64,000 bases of DNA from Roseobacter ponti (GCF_012932215.1 NZ_CP048788.1:248001-312000); one strand, 5' to 3'. Counted from the stretch's first letter, positions 18,497 to 28,922 are shown. A program made the numbers and translations. Notes: generated from the letters alone by a model not told the origin.

Positions 18497-19183
18497 ATGG
18501 CACAACTGAAAAAGATACTGCTGGTTGATGATGATGATGATCTGCGCGAGGCGCTGAGCGAACAGCTGATCATGACCGAGGATTTTGATGTCTTCGAGGC
18601 CGCGAATGGTGCCGACGCCATGGTGCGGGCCAAAGAGGCGCTTTACGATCTGGTGATTCTCGATGTGGGTCTGCCGGACACCGACGGACGCGAGCTTTGC
18701 CGGCTGATGCGCAAGCAGGGCGTGAAAAGCCCTATTCTGATGCTCACAGGGCACGACAGTGATGCTGACACCATTCTGGGTCTGGATGCCGGAGCCAATG
18801 ATTATGTCAGCAAACCGTTTAAATTCCCGGTGCTGCTCGCGCGGATCCGTGCGCAGCTGCGCCAGCATGAGCAGTCTGAGGATGCGGTGTTTCAGCTCGG
18901 ACATTACACTTTCAAACCATCGATGAAGATGCTGGTGACCGAAGACGACAAAAAGGTTCGTCTGACAGAAAAAGAAACCAATATCCTGAAGTTTCTTTAC
19001 CGTTCCACCGAAGGCGTCGTTCCGCGGGATGTGCTGCTGCACGAAGTCTGGGGATACAACGCAGGGGTGACGACCCACACGCTGGAGACGCATATTTACC
19101 GTTTGCGCCAGAAAATAGAACCAGATCCGTCCAATGCGCGCCTTCTTGTGACCGAATCAGGCGGTTATCGTCTTATTGCGTGA
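18497..19183 (+). CDS. cenR: OmpR/PhoB-family response regulator, CenR-like
   Basis: A 228-residue two-domain response regulator. The receiver has the acidic pair Asp11-Asp12, phospho-acceptor Asp56 (LVILDVGLPDTDG), Thr84 and Lys106 (YVSKPFK). The C-terminal winged helix ends in the typical TTHTLETHIYRLRQKIEPD...GGYRLIA. GGGAGA stands 7 bases before the ATG at 18497. The sequence and the following xthA locus match the Rhodobacter regulator known as CenR, an essential controller of envelope and cell division genes; that identification is from memory. No partner histidine kinase is adjacent. Its 3' region carries a structured RNA. Confidence 0.85.
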   Translation: MAQLKKILLVDDDDDLREALSEQLIMTEDFDVFEAANGADAMVRAKEALYDLVILDVGLPDTDGRELCRLMRKQGVKSPILMLTGHDSDADTILGLDAGANDYVSKPFKFPVLLARIRAQLRQHEQSEDAVFQLGHYTFKPSMKMLVTEDDKKVRLTEKETNILKFLYRSTEGVVPRDVLLHEVWGYNAGVTTHTLETHIYRLRQKIEPDPSNARLLVTESGGYRLIA

Positions 19184-19189
19184 CGGGTT

Positions 19190-19218
19190 TTGAGTTTGTT
19201 AACCGTTTTTATTTAGAT
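19190..19218 (+). promoter_or_regulatory. Weak promoter-like sequence before the intergenic RNA
   Basis: TTGAGT (19190-19195), 17 bases, then TTAGAT (19213-19218). Initiation would fall near 19225, where the first hairpin begins. If inactive, the RNA would be a processing product of the upstream mRNA instead. Confidence 0.25.
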
Positions 19219-19327
19219 CTGAGGCACGGGTCACGCCGTACTCATTCCGGAATCCCGTGCATGTCCGGGTAATGACATGCAACCTCCCTGTTGGACTTGG
19301 CCGGGCCTCGTGCCCGGCCCTTTTTTT
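19212..19327 (+). ncRNA. Structured small RNA in the 3' region of the response regulator gene (SorX-like candidate)
   Basis: The 267-base gap holds three consecutive stem-loops. Stem 1 is GCACGGG (19224-19230) with CCCGTGC (19254-19260). Stem 2 is GCATGTC (19259-19265) with GACATGC (19274-19280), loop CGGGTAAT. The third is a terminator stem (19299-19319). Between stems 2 and 3 is an unpaired linker with CCTCCCT (19283-19289), able to pair with Shine-Dalgarno sequences. In Rhodobacter sphaeroides the sRNA SorX is derived from the 3' end of an OmpR-family regulator mRNA; the same position here suggests a homologue. The boundaries are approximate and no sequence alignment was possible. Confidence 0.55.
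19299..19327 (+). terminator. Rho-independent terminator ending the response regulator/sRNA transcript
   Basis: An 8-base perfect stem GGCCGGGC (19299-19306)/GCCCGGCC (19312-19319) with a 5-base loop is followed by seven T residues. Confidence 0.92.
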
Positions 19328-19450
19328 GCCCGCCGCCGGCCGTTGGTGAGTGTGGCGACTGCCCGCTTCGAAGAGCCGGTGCAGATCGTCATGGCACAGC
19401 CCTTGCCCGCAGGTTAGGGTGCCGCGAATTAAGACTGCGGAGCGGCTGAC

Positions 19451-20239
19451 ATGACCTTTTCCCTTGCGACCTGGAACATCAACTCTGTGCGGCTGCGCGA
19501 GGATCTGGTGCTGAAGCTGATGTCCGGGCAGGGGCCCGATGTGCTGTGCCTTCAGGAATGCAAAAGCCCGGTTGATAAAATGCCGCTGCAGGCTTTTGCC
19601 GATGCCGGCTATGGCCATGTCGTCGCGCGCGGGCAAAAGGGCTATAACGGCGTCGCGATCCTGTCGAAGCTGCCGATCAGAGAGGTGGGAGCACATGATT
19701 TCGCCGCACTGGGCCACGCGCGCCACATTGCCGGGCAGCTTGAGAACGGTGTCACGATCCATAATTTCTACGTGCCTGCCGGGGGTGACAAACCGGACAG
19801 GGCGATAAATGACAAATTCGGCCAGAAGCTCGACTACCTCACAGAAATGCGCGACTGGTTCCGCGACAACCGGCCCGAAAAATCCATCCTTGTGGGGGAT
19901 CTCAACATCGCGCCGCGCGAAGACGACGTTTGGGATCACAAGAAACTGCTGAAGATTGTGAGCCATACCCCGGTTGAGGTGGCGCATCTGTCGGATGTGC
20001 AGGCCGAGGGGAACTGGGTGGATGTCACCCGGCAGGATATTCCGCAGGGTCTGCTCTACAGCTGGTGGTCCTACCGCGCCGCTGACTGGGATGCCGCCGA
20101 CAAGGGTCGGCGGCTCGATCACATCTGGGCCTCGGACGATATCGCCCGCTCAGCCCATTCAAGCCGGATCCTGCGCGAGGTGCGCGGCTGGGACAAACCC
20201 AGCGACCATGCGCCGGTCTTTGCCAGCTTTGACCTTTGA
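19451..20239 (+). CDS. xthA: Exodeoxyribonuclease III
   Basis: A 262-residue AP endonuclease/3'-5' exonuclease of base excision repair. The family motifs are present: MTFSLATWNINSVRLRED at the start with catalytic Asn, LCLQECKSP with metal-binding Glu, VGDLNIAPREDDVWD near 153, and the C-terminal RRLDHIWAS and KPSDHAPV with the catalytic Asp and His. It follows the sRNA terminator, so it has its own promoter in the preceding ~120 bases, which I cannot define. Confidence 0.94.
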   Translation: MTFSLATWNINSVRLREDLVLKLMSGQGPDVLCLQECKSPVDKMPLQAFADAGYGHVVARGQKGYNGVAILSKLPIREVGAHDFAALGHARHIAGQLENGVTIHNFYVPAGGDKPDRAINDKFGQKLDYLTEMRDWFRDNRPEKSILVGDLNIAPREDDVWDHKKLLKIVSHTPVEVAHLSDVQAEGNWVDVTRQDIPQGLLYSWWSYRAADWDAADKGRRLDHIWASDDIARSAHSSRILREVRGWDKPSDHAPVFASFDL

Positions 20240-20306
20240 ATCCGCCGGGAACCTCCCATATATGCACTGACCACGTTCTGAGACCGCATAACACAGGAAG
20301 AGAAAA

Positions 20307-21224
20307 ATGATGGACCTGAACCTTGGCGCTGCACCGGCAGCGGATGATCTGATCAAGGACACGACTGAGGCCACTTTTATGGCTGATGTGGTCGAGGCGT
20401 CGCAGACGATTCCTGTGGTTGTCGATTTCTGGGCGCCCTGGTGCGGCCCGTGCAAAACACTCGGTCCTCAGCTTGAAGAGGCCGTGCGCGGTGCCAAAGG
20501 CGCCGTGAAGATGGTCAAGATTAACGTGGACGAGGCCCAGATGATCGCGGGCCAGCTGCAGATCCAGTCGATCCCGACCGTTTATGCCTTTTATAAAGGC
20601 CAGCCGGTTGACGGGTTTCAGGGCGCGGTACCGCAGTCCGAAATCAAAGCCTTTATCGACCGGGTGGTGAAAGCCGCAGGCGGCGAGGCGCCCGGAGATG
20701 AGCTTGCCGAAGCTGTGGCTGCCGCCGAAGAGATGCTGGGAGAGGGTGCTGCATCGGATGCGGCACAAACCTTTGCCGCGATCCTTGGTGAAGACCCGAA
20801 CCATGCGCCGGCCTACGCCGGGCTGGTGCGGGCAAACATCGCCATGGGTGAGCTCGACCAGGCGGAGGCGATCCTGAACGGCGCACCCGCAGAGATCTCC
20901 ACCGCACCTGAACTCGAAGCGGCCCATGCACAGCTTGAGCTTGCCCGCCAGGCTGAAGGGGCCGGACCGCTTGACGATCTGCGCGCCGCTGTGGAGGCCG
21001 ACCCTGATGACATGCAGGCGCGCTTTGACCTCGCGCAGGCGCTGCACGCCAATGGTGATGTAGAGGCCGCTGTCGATGCCCTGCTTGAGCTTTTCCGGCG
21101 GGACCGGGAGTGGAATGACGGGGCAGCCAGAACGCAGCTTTTCACGATTTTCGATGCGCTCAAGCCGAATGATCCGGTGATGCTGAACGGACGGCGAAAA
21201 CTAAGCTCAATGATATTTGCCTGA
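20307..21224 (+). CDS. cnoX: Thioredoxin-TPR chaperone (CnoX/YbbN family) with active CXXC
   Basis: A 305-residue fusion of thioredoxin (residues about 20-125) and tetratricopeptide-like helices (about 150-305). CnoX proteins protect unfolded proteins under oxidative (hypochlorous) stress and pass them to GroEL and DnaK. Unlike the E. coli protein, the active site here is a complete WCGPC (Cys46, Cys49), as in the redox-active CnoX of Caulobacter. The cytosolic location is supported by the lack of a signal. AGGAAGAG precedes a double ATG; either the first (20307) or second (20310) could be used. LON-domain and Trm112 genes follow closely. Confidence 0.88.
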   Translation: MMDLNLGAAPAADDLIKDTTEATFMADVVEASQTIPVVVDFWAPWCGPCKTLGPQLEEAVRGAKGAVKMVKINVDEAQMIAGQLQIQSIPTVYAFYKGQPVDGFQGAVPQSEIKAFIDRVVKAAGGEAPGDELAEAVAAAEEMLGEGAASDAAQTFAAILGEDPNHAPAYAGLVRANIAMGELDQAEAILNGAPAEISTAPELEAAHAQLELARQAEGAGPLDDLRAAVEADPDDMQARFDLAQALHANGDVEAAVDALLELFRRDREWNDGAARTQLFTIFDALKPNDPVMLNGRRKLSSMIFA

Positions 21225-21251
21225 TGACAAACGCGGGCTACGTCCCCTGAC

Positions 21252-21896
21252 ATGATTAAAGCCGGTGAGCTGCCTGACACGATAGCTGTCTTTCCCCTGC
21301 CCGGGGCGTTGTTGCTGCCTCGTGCACGACTTCCTCTGCATATATTTGAGCCGCGCTATCTTCAGATGCTTGAAGATGCGCTGAAAACGCCGACGCGTCT
21401 GATTGGCATGGTGCAGCCCAACGAAGTTCCGGGTCGTGCCGGAACCGGGCTTCACACCATCGGGTGCGCCGGGCGGATCACGCAGTTTTCCGAGACGGAA
21501 GACGGGCGTTATCTGATCACCCTGGGCGGTGTGTCGCGGTTCCGCGTTCTGAAAGAAATCGAAGGGTTCACACCCTATCGCCGCTGCGATGTGCGCTGGG
21601 ATGGTTTTGACCGGGATCTCGGGCCGGATGAAAAAGACCCGGCGTTTTCCAGACCTGTCTTTCTGGAACTGCTGGAACGGTATTTCGACGCCCGTGAATT
21701 GTCGGCTGACTGGGACACGCTGAAAGAGGCGGATGACGAGTTGCTGATCAATTCGCTCTCAATGATGCTTGATTTCGACCCCGAGGATAAACAGGCGCTG
21801 CTGGAGGCCCCCTCGCTGAGCACGCGGCGCGAGACGCTGGTGACGCTGATCGAATACAGGCTGCGGGGCGGCAGTGAAACCGAGATGATGCAATGA
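21252..21896 (+). CDS. LON peptidase substrate-binding domain protein
   Basis: A 214-residue stand-alone LON N-terminal domain: [28 protein letters not shown] is the characteristic opening, followed by RLIGMVQPN and the family's mixed beta sheet and helical bundle. No ATPase or protease domain is present. It may act as an adaptor or recognition protein; its role is undefined. It starts 27 bases after cnoX and overlaps the Trm112 gene by 4 bases. Confidence 0.9.
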   Translation: MIKAGELPDTIAVFPLPGALLLPRARLPLHIFEPRYLQMLEDALKTPTRLIGMVQPNEVPGRAGTGLHTIGCAGRITQFSETEDGRYLITLGGVSRFRVLKEIEGFTPYRRCDVRWDGFDRDLGPDEKDPAFSRPVFLELLERYFDARELSADWDTLKEADDELLINSLSMMLDFDPEDKQALLEAPSLSTRRETLVTLIEYRLRGGSETEMMQ

Positions 21897-22078
21897 GCGA
21901 AACACAGACACGGGTGGACCGCCGCATGCTCGAGGCGCTCATCTGCCCTCTGACGCAGACCACGCTGGAATATGACGCGGAAAACCAGGAGCTGATTTCG
22001 CGAAGCGGCAATCTGGCCTATCCGATCCGCAACGGTATTCCGGTGATGCTTGAAGACGAGGCCCGCAAGCTCGACTAA
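21893..22078 (+). CDS. Trm112 family protein
   Basis: A 61-residue protein with the Trm112/YcaR pattern: [28 protein letters not shown], then the conserved [20 protein letters not shown] end. In eukaryotes Trm112 activates methyltransferases; in bacteria the role is unclear. Only one Cys (CPLT) of the possible zinc set is present, as often in proteobacteria. It starts on the ATGA overlap with the LON-domain gene, and its stop overlaps the convergent ubiH-like stop. Confidence 0.9.
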   Translation: MSETQTRVDRRMLEALICPLTQTTLEYDAENQELISRSGNLAYPIRNGIPVMLEDEARKLD

Positions 22079-23301
22079 AGCGGCCGGCCCCTGAGCAGGC
22101 GCGGCAGATCACCGGTCAGGCCCGCGGCTTCCCGGATAAAACCGCGGCGCAGCGCGGGCGCTTTGTTGATCAGACCCATCCCGATATCACGCGCGGCTCT
22201 GAGGAGCGGGTTATCGTTCGAGAACAGCCTGTTGAATGCGTCCGTCGCGAGAGCCAGCGTCGCGTTATCAAAGCGCCGCCAGGTCTGATACCGCTCCAGC
22301 GTGCCGCGTGCGCCGATGTCTTCGCCGCGGCGCGATGCATCGGCAAGCACCTCAGCCAGTGCTGCAATATCCCGCAGGCCGGCGTTCAGCCCCTGGCCGG
22401 CAATCGGGTGCACGCCATGTGCGGCATCGCCCACAAGCGCTGTCCGGTCGGCTACAAGTTCGGTGGCAAGAGACAGCGAAAGCGGATAGGTGAACCGTTC
22501 GCCGGCGAGGCTGATCTCACCCAGAAAACTGCCGAACCGCGGGCGCAGAACATCCAGATAGTCGCTGTCCGGCATTTCGTTGATGCGCTGTGCCGCATCC
22601 GTCTTTTCGCTCCAGACGATTGAGGACCGGTTGCCGGTGAGCGGCAGAATGGCCAGCGGACCCGCCGGCATGAAAAACTGATGCGCGACACCGTTGTGCG
22701 GCAGCGCGTGTTCGAGAGCACAGACCAGCGCCGTCTGATCGTAAGGCCACCCTGTACGCGCGATGCCCGCGCGTTTCGCCGTGCCCGAACTGCGCCCGTC
22801 ACAGCCCGCAAGCACGCGGCCCCGCAGGGTCTGCCCGTCGTCAAGGGTCACGCGCACCCCGGTGGGGTCGGTCTGCTGTCCTGTCACGCGGCGTTCACTG
22901 ATCTGGGTGATGTTCTTATGCGCGTTCATCGCTTTCAGCAGAGCAGGACGGAGATGACGGTCTTCGACCATATATCCCATCGGCCCTTCTTCGATCTCGG
23001 CATGGTCAAAATGCATGAAAAACGGCGACGGCCCTTCGCCCGCGCGCCCGTCGGTGACTTTGATGTCGAGGATGGGTTGTGCCTTGTCATCCAGTGTGTC
23101 CCAGACGCCGATCCCCTGCATCAGCCGCGCAGAGGCCAGCGCCAGCGCATAAGACCGCCCGTCAAAGCCTGATTTTTTCCGGACAGGGGCGGGCAGGGCA
23201 TCAATGACGGTCACGGACAGCCCGGCGGACGACAGCGCGAGGGCCAGCACCGGTCCGTTCAGCCCGCCGCCGACCACGATGATATCTGTGTCAAATTCCA
23301 T
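22075..23301 (-). CDS. UbiH/UbiF/VisC-family FAD-dependent ubiquinone biosynthesis hydroxylase
   Basis: A 408-residue flavin monooxygenase that hydroxylates the ubiquinone ring in aerobic coenzyme Q synthesis. The N-terminus [27 protein letters not shown] holds the FAD motif, and [21 protein letters not shown] is the second FAD/ribityl motif diagnostic of the UbiH family. Which ring position it hydroxylates (UbiH, UbiF, UbiI or UbiL) cannot be decided by eye. The start at 23301 fits the domain; a longer frame extends into the divergent amidase promoter and is rejected. Confidence 0.9.
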   Translation of the reverse strand: MEFDTDIIVVGGGLNGPVLALALSSAGLSVTVIDALPAPVRKKSGFDGRSYALALASARLMQGIGVWDTLDDKAQPILDIKVTDGRAGEGPSPFFMHFDHAEIEEGPMGYMVEDRHLRPALLKAMNAHKNITQISERRVTGQQTDPTGVRVTLDDGQTLRGRVLAGCDGRSSGTAKRAGIARTGWPYDQTALVCALEHALPHNGVAHQFFMPAGPLAILPLTGNRSSIVWSEKTDAAQRINEMPDSDYLDVLRPRFGSFLGEISLAGERFTYPLSLSLATELVADRTALVGDAAHGVHPIAGQGLNAGLRDIAALAEVLADASRRGEDIGARGTLERYQTWRRFDNATLALATDAFNRLFSNDNPLLRAARDIGMGLINKAPALRRGFIREAAGLTGDLPRLLRGRPL

Positions 23302-23386
23302 ACATGTTATCTGGACCGGGGGCGGGGGATTGTCCATGCGCGCTTGCGTCGCTACCGTTTGCCGGCAGCAACATGCAGGGGGTGGC

Positions 23387-24715
23387 ATGCAGGACTGGCT
23401 TAAAATGACCGCGACGGCACTGGGACAGGGTATCGGGTCAGGCGGGATCGACCCCGGTGCGCTCACGGAAACCTATCTGGACGCCATAGAGGCGCATCCC
23501 CTGCGCGACCGAATTTACGCGCGGGTGACGCAGGAGCGCGCGCGCGCGGAGGCCGCAGCCTCGGCGGCACGGGCCGCAGCGGGCAGGCGGTTGTCGGCGC
23601 TCGACGGCGTTCCGGTGAGCTGGAAAGACCTTTTTGACACGGCAGGTACGGAAACCGAGGCGGGCTCTGGTCTGCTCAAAGGTCGGGTGCCTGACCGGGA
23701 TGCGCGCGTGCTGGCAAACGCCACGGCCGCCGGTCTCGTTTGTCTGGGCAAGACTCATATGAGTGAGCTTGCTTTTTCCGGTCTGGGGCATAATCCGAGC
23801 ACCGCAACGCCCCCATGCATCAATGACCCTGCCGCTGTGCCGGGCGGATCGTCATCCGGTGCCGCGGCATCGGTTGCCTTTGATCTCGCGGCGGCGGGCG
23901 CAGGCTCTGATACGGGCGGATCCGTGCGCATTCCTTCTGCGTGGAACGACCTGGTGGGGTTGAAAACGACTGTGGGGCGGCTCAGTCTCGAAGGCGTTGT
24001 GCCGCTCGCGCTGAAATTTGATACCGTCGGTCCGCTCTGCCGCTCGGTGTCTGATGCGGCGCTGATGCTTGCCGCACTCGAAGGCGGCAAACCGGCTGAT
24101 CTCACTGGTGTCAGTCTGAAAGGGCGCCGGATCGCCCTGCTGGAAACCGTTGCATTCGACGATATCCGTGATGCGCCGCTGGGCGCTTTTCAGGATGCTG
24201 TGATCCGGCTCAGCGCAGCCGGAGCAAAGATTTCGCGCATCTCGGTGCCGGAGCTGGAAGAGGCGATGGCGCTGACAACATGTCTCTATACATCAGAGGC
24301 TTACGGCCTCTGGAAAGACGTGATCGAGGCGGCGCCGGATAAAATGTATCCTGAAATCCTGCAGCGTTTCCGGCTGGGTAAAAACCATTCTGCTCCGGAG
24401 TATGTTGCCGCCTGGGCCACGCTTGAAAAGGTGCGCAGAGTGTATGACGCGGCCACCGCCGGGTTTGATGCCGTGATATTGCCGACCGCACCCATTCTGC
24501 CACCGGATCTGGAACGGCTGAACACGGATCATGACTACTACGTCACTGAAAATCTGCTGTCGCTGCGCAATACCAGGATAGGCAATCTGATGGGACTTTG
24601 TGCCCTCAGCCTGCCTACCGGGGTGCCGTCCTGCGGGCTGATGATGATGGCGCCACCGGATCAGGAAGCGGCACTGCTGCGCATCGGTGCTGCTGCCGAA
24701 GCGGCACTGGCCTAA
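23387..24715 (+). CDS. Amidase signature family hydrolase
   Basis: A 442-residue amidase of unspecified substrate. The Ser-cisSer-Lys triad is present: Lys80 (VSWKD), the serine cluster in PGGSSSGAA (155-157), and nucleophile Ser179 in AGSDTGGSVRIP. The region around residues 235-400 is the variable substrate domain. AGGGGG lies just before the ATG. It is divergent from the ubiH-like gene and followed about 105 bases later by the aminotransferase gene. It is not GatA, because no gatB or gatC partner is nearby and the N-terminal context differs. Confidence 0.88.
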   Translation: MQDWLKMTATALGQGIGSGGIDPGALTETYLDAIEAHPLRDRIYARVTQERARAEAAASAARAAAGRRLSALDGVPVSWKDLFDTAGTETEAGSGLLKGRVPDRDARVLANATAAGLVCLGKTHMSELAFSGLGHNPSTATPPCINDPAAVPGGSSSGAAASVAFDLAAAGAGSDTGGSVRIPSAWNDLVGLKTTVGRLSLEGVVPLALKFDTVGPLCRSVSDAALMLAALEGGKPADLTGVSLKGRRIALLETVAFDDIRDAPLGAFQDAVIRLSAAGAKISRISVPELEEAMALTTCLYTSEAYGLWKDVIEAAPDKMYPEILQRFRLGKNHSAPEYVAAWATLEKVRRVYDAATAGFDAVILPTAPILPPDLERLNTDHDYYVTENLLSLRNTRIGNLMGLCALSLPTGVPSCGLMMMAPPDQEAALLRIGAAAEAALA

Positions 24716-24822
24716 AAGCCACAAATTACCAGAAAGCTGCGCGTTTTTGTGGACGCACGCCCACGCGTTGAGTACCTTGGGAGAAACGGGACGCGAATGA
24801 TCCCGACCTGAGGCAGTTTTTG

Positions 24823-26007
24823 ATGGTGTACCCTGAGCGGTTTTCGAACCTTCCGGCTCATGTATGGCCGCGTTTGCGCGCATTGCTTGATGTGCACGAG
24901 GGCGGTGGTGAGCCCGTTAATATGACAATCGGTGAGCCGAAGCATGCGTTTCCATCCTGGGTGACGGACAGGATTGTCGAGCATTCAAAAGGCTTTAACC
25001 AGTATCCGCCGAATGATGCCGCGCCTGAGCTGCGCGAGGCGATCACCGGTTTCATCAAACGCCGTTACGGCGTGCCGCTTGATCCTGATAGCCAGGTGAT
25101 GGCGCTCAATGGCACCCGCGAGGGGCTCTACAACGCGGTGATGACGCTTTGCCCGGAGACAAAAAATGGCCAGCGTCCCGCGATCCTGATGCCCAATCCG
25201 TTCTATCCGGTCTATATGATCGGCGCGCTTTCTGTGTCAGCAGAGCCCGTGATGGTGCCCGCAACCGCTGAGACCGGCCATCTGCCCGATTACCGGAGCC
25301 TGCCCGAGGAGGTTCTGAACCGCACAACGGCCGCCTATATCTGTTCGCCTGCCAATCCACAGGGTGCTGTGGCGGATTACGATTACTGGCGCGACCTGAT
25401 CGCGCTGGCCGAAGAATTTGATTTCGTGATCCTCGCCGATGAATGTTATTCCGAGATTTACCGCGAAACGCCGCCCGTTGGCGCGCTGCAGGTCGCCTGT
25501 GAAACCGGTGCTGATATGAACCGGGTGGTAGTGTTTCATTCGCTTTCCAAACGGTCGAACCTGCCGGGGCTGCGTTCGGGATTTGTTGCCGGCAGTGCTG
25601 AAAACATCCGTGAGATCAAACAGCTGCGCAATTACGCAGGCGCGCCTTTGCCGCTACCGGTACAGCTCGCATCCGCCGAGGTCTGGAATGACGAAGCGCA
25701 CGTGATCGAAAACCGCGCGCTATACCAGGAAAAATACGAACTTGCCGACAGGCTCCTTGGCAATGTGCCCGGATACATGAGCCCCGAGGCCGGTTTTTTC
25801 CTGTGGCTGCCGGTTGAGAACGACGAAACAGCAGCCGTAAAGCTGTGGCGCGAGACAGGGGTTCGGGTTCTGCCCGGCGGGTATCTGGCGCACGAACGGG
25901 GCGGTGTGAACCCCGGTCAGGGATATATCAGGGCCGCCATGGTGGCCCCAAAAGCGGAAACGGCGCGCGGGATCGAACTGATCCGCGACTGCCTTTATCC
26001 GCAATAA
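24823..26007 (+). CDS. Class I/II PLP-dependent aminotransferase, DapC-like
   Basis: A 394-residue fold-type I aminotransferase. The PLP Schiff-base Lys is Lys243 in SLSKRSNLPGLRSGF, and the substrate-carboxylate Arg lies near the C-terminus (GYIRAAMVA). It resembles succinyldiaminopimelate aminotransferases (DapC), which act in lysine/diaminopimelate synthesis; the assignment is by overall similarity and not by a unique motif. The start is the ATG at 24823 with GAGGCAG upstream; an in-frame TTG sits directly before it. It ends 18 bases before ftsK. Confidence 0.82.
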   Translation: MVYPERFSNLPAHVWPRLRALLDVHEGGGEPVNMTIGEPKHAFPSWVTDRIVEHSKGFNQYPPNDAAPELREAITGFIKRRYGVPLDPDSQVMALNGTREGLYNAVMTLCPETKNGQRPAILMPNPFYPVYMIGALSVSAEPVMVPATAETGHLPDYRSLPEEVLNRTTAAYICSPANPQGAVADYDYWRDLIALAEEFDFVILADECYSEIYRETPPVGALQVACETGADMNRVVVFHSLSKRSNLPGLRSGFVAGSAENIREIKQLRNYAGAPLPLPVQLASAEVWNDEAHVIENRALYQEKYELADRLLGNVPGYMSPEAGFFLWLPVENDETAAVKLWRETGVRVLPGGYLAHERGGVNPGQGYIRAAMVAPKAETARGIELIRDCLYPQ

Positions 26008-26025
26008 TTTCGAGGGATCAGAGTA

Positions 26026-28821
26026 ATGGCATATCAGACACGTGGACGCGACCCGCTGCTGGACAGCAATATGGCTGAGGCGATGGAGAAACGCGGCAAA
26101 GAGCTTTTTGGCCTTGTGCTGATTGTGCTCGGGCTGATGGCCTGTGCGATGATCGCGTCGTATTCTCCGGATGATCCGAACTGGATGGTGTCCACGGATG
26201 CGCCGACGCAGAACTGGATGGGCCGGATCGGTGCTGCGATTGCTGCACCGCTCTTTATGATCGTGGGCTGGGGGTCCTGGGGGCTGGGCATAGTTCTGGT
26301 GGCCTGGGGTCTGCGCTTTGCGCTGCATGCGGGTGCGGAACGCGCCATCGGGCGGCTTATTTTTGCGCCGATCGCGATTGCGGCCTGTTCGATCTATGCG
26401 GCGACGCTGACGCCTGACGGCAACTGGCTTGATACGCACAGCTTCGGTCTGGGTGGTCTTTTCGGCGATACGGTGATGGGTGCGCTGCTGACGCTGTTAC
26501 CGGTGGGGTCCGCTGTCACGATCAAGCTGATGTCGTTTCTCATGGCGCTTGGCATTGTCGCGCTTGGTGGCTTCGTGCTCGGGTTCACGCGGCCCGAAGT
26601 CTCGAAAATCGCGCGTTTTCTGCTGCTGGGCCTGGTGATGGTCTATGCGGTGATGATGTCGCTGCTTGGTCGCGGCGCAAGCCGCACATTGCAGGCGGCG
26701 CAATCCGCGTCTGCCAGCTTTGCCGATCGCCGGGAGCAGACCCGGGCTGCTGCTGCCGGGCCTGCGCTGACCACTGAAGTGACCCCGGCAACCGGTGCCC
26801 CGGCATTTCACAACCCCGAAGAAACAAAACCAGGGCTCTTTTCCCGCATGCCCGGGATGATGCGCCGGCAGGAGCCGTTGGTTGAGACGGACCCGGAGGG
26901 CTATAACGCTGCGGATTACGATGAGGACGCGCCCGGCGAGGACCGGATCAAGGCGCGGATTGCTGATGTGATCCGCTCGCGTGTACGGTCGGGGACAGCC
27001 ATCCACACACCCGTTACCGCGCCGCTGACGCAGGGGCGCGGGCGCGGTCCCGATCCGCTGCTGCTGGATACATCGGGCGCGCGGGCCGAGCCGCCGCTGA
27101 CAGCGCGGGGGGCGACTGTTCCGCCGGCCCCTGAGATGGCGGCAGATGATGACGCAGCACTTTTTGAGGAGCCGGTGACAGAGGCCCCGCATGTGCCGGT
27201 CGCAGAGCCGCGCCGCGTGGTTCAGCAACCGGTCCGCAAACCCGTGCTGCCCTCGCGCCGTGCCCAGGCCGAAGCACAGCCCGGACTGTCGTTTGATGAC
27301 AGCCACCTTGGTTTTGAGCTTCCGCCGCTCAGCCTGCTGGAAAACCCGGTTGAAGTGCCGCGTCTGCATCTGAGTGACGAGGCGCTGGAAGAAAATGCGC
27401 GGATGCTGGAGACCGTGCTGGATGATTACGGCGTCAAAGGCGAGATCGTTGCCGTGCGCCCGGGCCCGGTCGTGACCATGTACGAGCTTGAGCCTGCGCC
27501 AGGCCTGAAAGCCAGCCGTGTGATCGGTCTTGCGGATGATATCGCGCGCTCCATGGCAGCGCTTTCGGCCCGTGTTTCGACGGTGCCGGGCCGTTCGGTC
27601 ATCGGCATCGAACTGCCCAACGAAAGCCGCGAAAAGGTGGTGCTGCGGGAAATACTTTCGACGCGCGATTTTGGCGACGGCAATCAGCGGCTTCCGCTGG
27701 CACTTGGTAAAGACATCGGCGGCGACCCTATCGTTGCGAACCTTGCCAAGATGCCACACCTGCTGATCGCAGGGACCACGGGCTCGGGCAAATCCGTCGC
27801 CATCAACACGATGATTCTGTCGCTGCTCTATAAGCTGACGCCCGAAGAATGCCGGATGATCATGATCGATCCAAAGATGCTGGAACTGAGTGTTTATGAC
27901 GGCATTCCGCATCTTCTGTCGCCGGTTGTAACAGACCCTAAAAAAGCGGTTGTGGCTCTGAAATGGGTCGTGGGCGAGATGGAAGAGCGCTATCGCAAGA
28001 TGTCCAAAATGGGCGTGCGCAACATCGAAGGCTATAACGGCCGGGTCCGCGAGGCCCTGTCCAAAGGCGAACTCTTCAGCCGCACCGTCCAGACCGGGTT
28101 TGACGAGGACACCGGTGAGCCGGTTTTCGAGACTGAAGAAAACACGCCCGTCGCCCTGCCTTATATCGTCGTCATCGTCGATGAGATGGCCGATCTGATG
28201 ATGGTTGCGGGCAAAGAGATCGAAGCCTGTATCCAGCGCCTGGCGCAGATGGCGCGTGCCTCAGGTATTCACCTGATTATGGCCACGCAACGCCCGTCGG
28301 TGGATGTGATCACCGGTACGATCAAGGCGAACTTCCCCACGCGGATATCCTTCCAGGTGACGTCGAAAATCGACAGCCGTACCATTCTGGGCGAAATGGG
28401 CGCTGAGCAGCTGCTGGGCATGGGTGATATGCTTTATATGGCCGGCGGCGCCAAAATCACCCGCTGTCACGGCCCGTTTGTCTCCGACGAGGAGGTTGAG
28501 GAGATCGTCAACCATCTCAAACAGTTCGGCGAGCCGGATTATGTCTCGGGCGTGGTCGAAGGACCGGCGGATGACAAAGAGAGCGATATCGACGCGGTTC
28601 TGGGACTGGGTGGCAATACCGACGGCGAAGATGCGCTTTATGACACCGCCGTGCAGGTGGTGATTAATGACCGCAAATGCTCGACAAGCTATATCCAGCG
28701 CAAACTGGCCATCGGTTATAACAAGGCGGCACGCCTGGTGGAGCAGATGGAGGACCAGGGGCTGGTTTCGCCCGCAAACCACGTGGGCAAACGGGACATT
28801 CTGGTGCCTGAACAGGGCTGA
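26026..28821 (+). CDS. ftsK: DNA translocase FtsK
   Basis: A 931-residue septal DNA pump that clears the chromosome terminus at division and activates XerCD at dif. Four membrane helices lie at about residues 25-215, then a Pro/Ala-rich linker to about 430. The motor carries Walker [12 protein letters not shown] near 582-592 and Walker [13 protein letters not shown] near 713-724. The C-terminal gamma winged helix ([24 protein letters not shown]) binds KOPS sites. It is followed by lolA after a 101-base gap. Confidence 0.96.
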   Translation: MAYQTRGRDPLLDSNMAEAMEKRGKELFGLVLIVLGLMACAMIASYSPDDPNWMVSTDAPTQNWMGRIGAAIAAPLFMIVGWGSWGLGIVLVAWGLRFALHAGAERAIGRLIFAPIAIAACSIYAATLTPDGNWLDTHSFGLGGLFGDTVMGALLTLLPVGSAVTIKLMSFLMALGIVALGGFVLGFTRPEVSKIARFLLLGLVMVYAVMMSLLGRGASRTLQAAQSASASFADRREQTRAAAAGPALTTEVTPATGAPAFHNPEETKPGLFSRMPGMMRRQEPLVETDPEGYNAADYDEDAPGEDRIKARIADVIRSRVRSGTAIHTPVTAPLTQGRGRGPDPLLLDTSGARAEPPLTARGATVPPAPEMAADDDAALFEEPVTEAPHVPVAEPRRVVQQPVRKPVLPSRRAQAEAQPGLSFDDSHLGFELPPLSLLENPVEVPRLHLSDEALEENARMLETVLDDYGVKGEIVAVRPGPVVTMYELEPAPGLKASRVIGLADDIARSMAALSARVSTVPGRSVIGIELPNESREKVVLREILSTRDFGDGNQRLPLALGKDIGGDPIVANLAKMPHLLIAGTTGSGKSVAINTMILSLLYKLTPEECRMIMIDPKMLELSVYDGIPHLLSPVVTDPKKAVVALKWVVGEMEERYRKMSKMGVRNIEGYNGRVREALSKGELFSRTVQTGFDEDTGEPVFETEENTPVALPYIVVIVDEMADLMMVAGKEIEACIQRLAQMARASGIHLIMATQRPSVDVITGTIKANFPTRISFQVTSKIDSRTILGEMGAEQLLGMGDMLYMAGGAKITRCHGPFVSDEEVEEIVNHLKQFGEPDYVSGVVEGPADDKESDIDAVLGLGGNTDGEDALYDTAVQVVINDRKCSTSYIQRKLAIGYNKAARLVEQMEDQGLVSPANHVGKRDILVPEQG

Positions 28822-28922
28822 AAACCGCAGAGCGGCGGCGTTCTTCAGGTTTGATATCGCATATCAGGCCGCCGCACCCTATGTGGCATATCAGACAACA
28901 GTTATCTCAAGGTGCTTCGGCT

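Noticed and set aside
26027-28897. A 14-base exact repeat (TGGCATATCAGACA) at the ftsK start (26027-26040) and in the lolA leader (28884-28897), plus a shorter copy near 28859
   Set aside because: In 64 kb several exact 14-base repeats are expected by chance, and one copy is simply the ftsK coding start.
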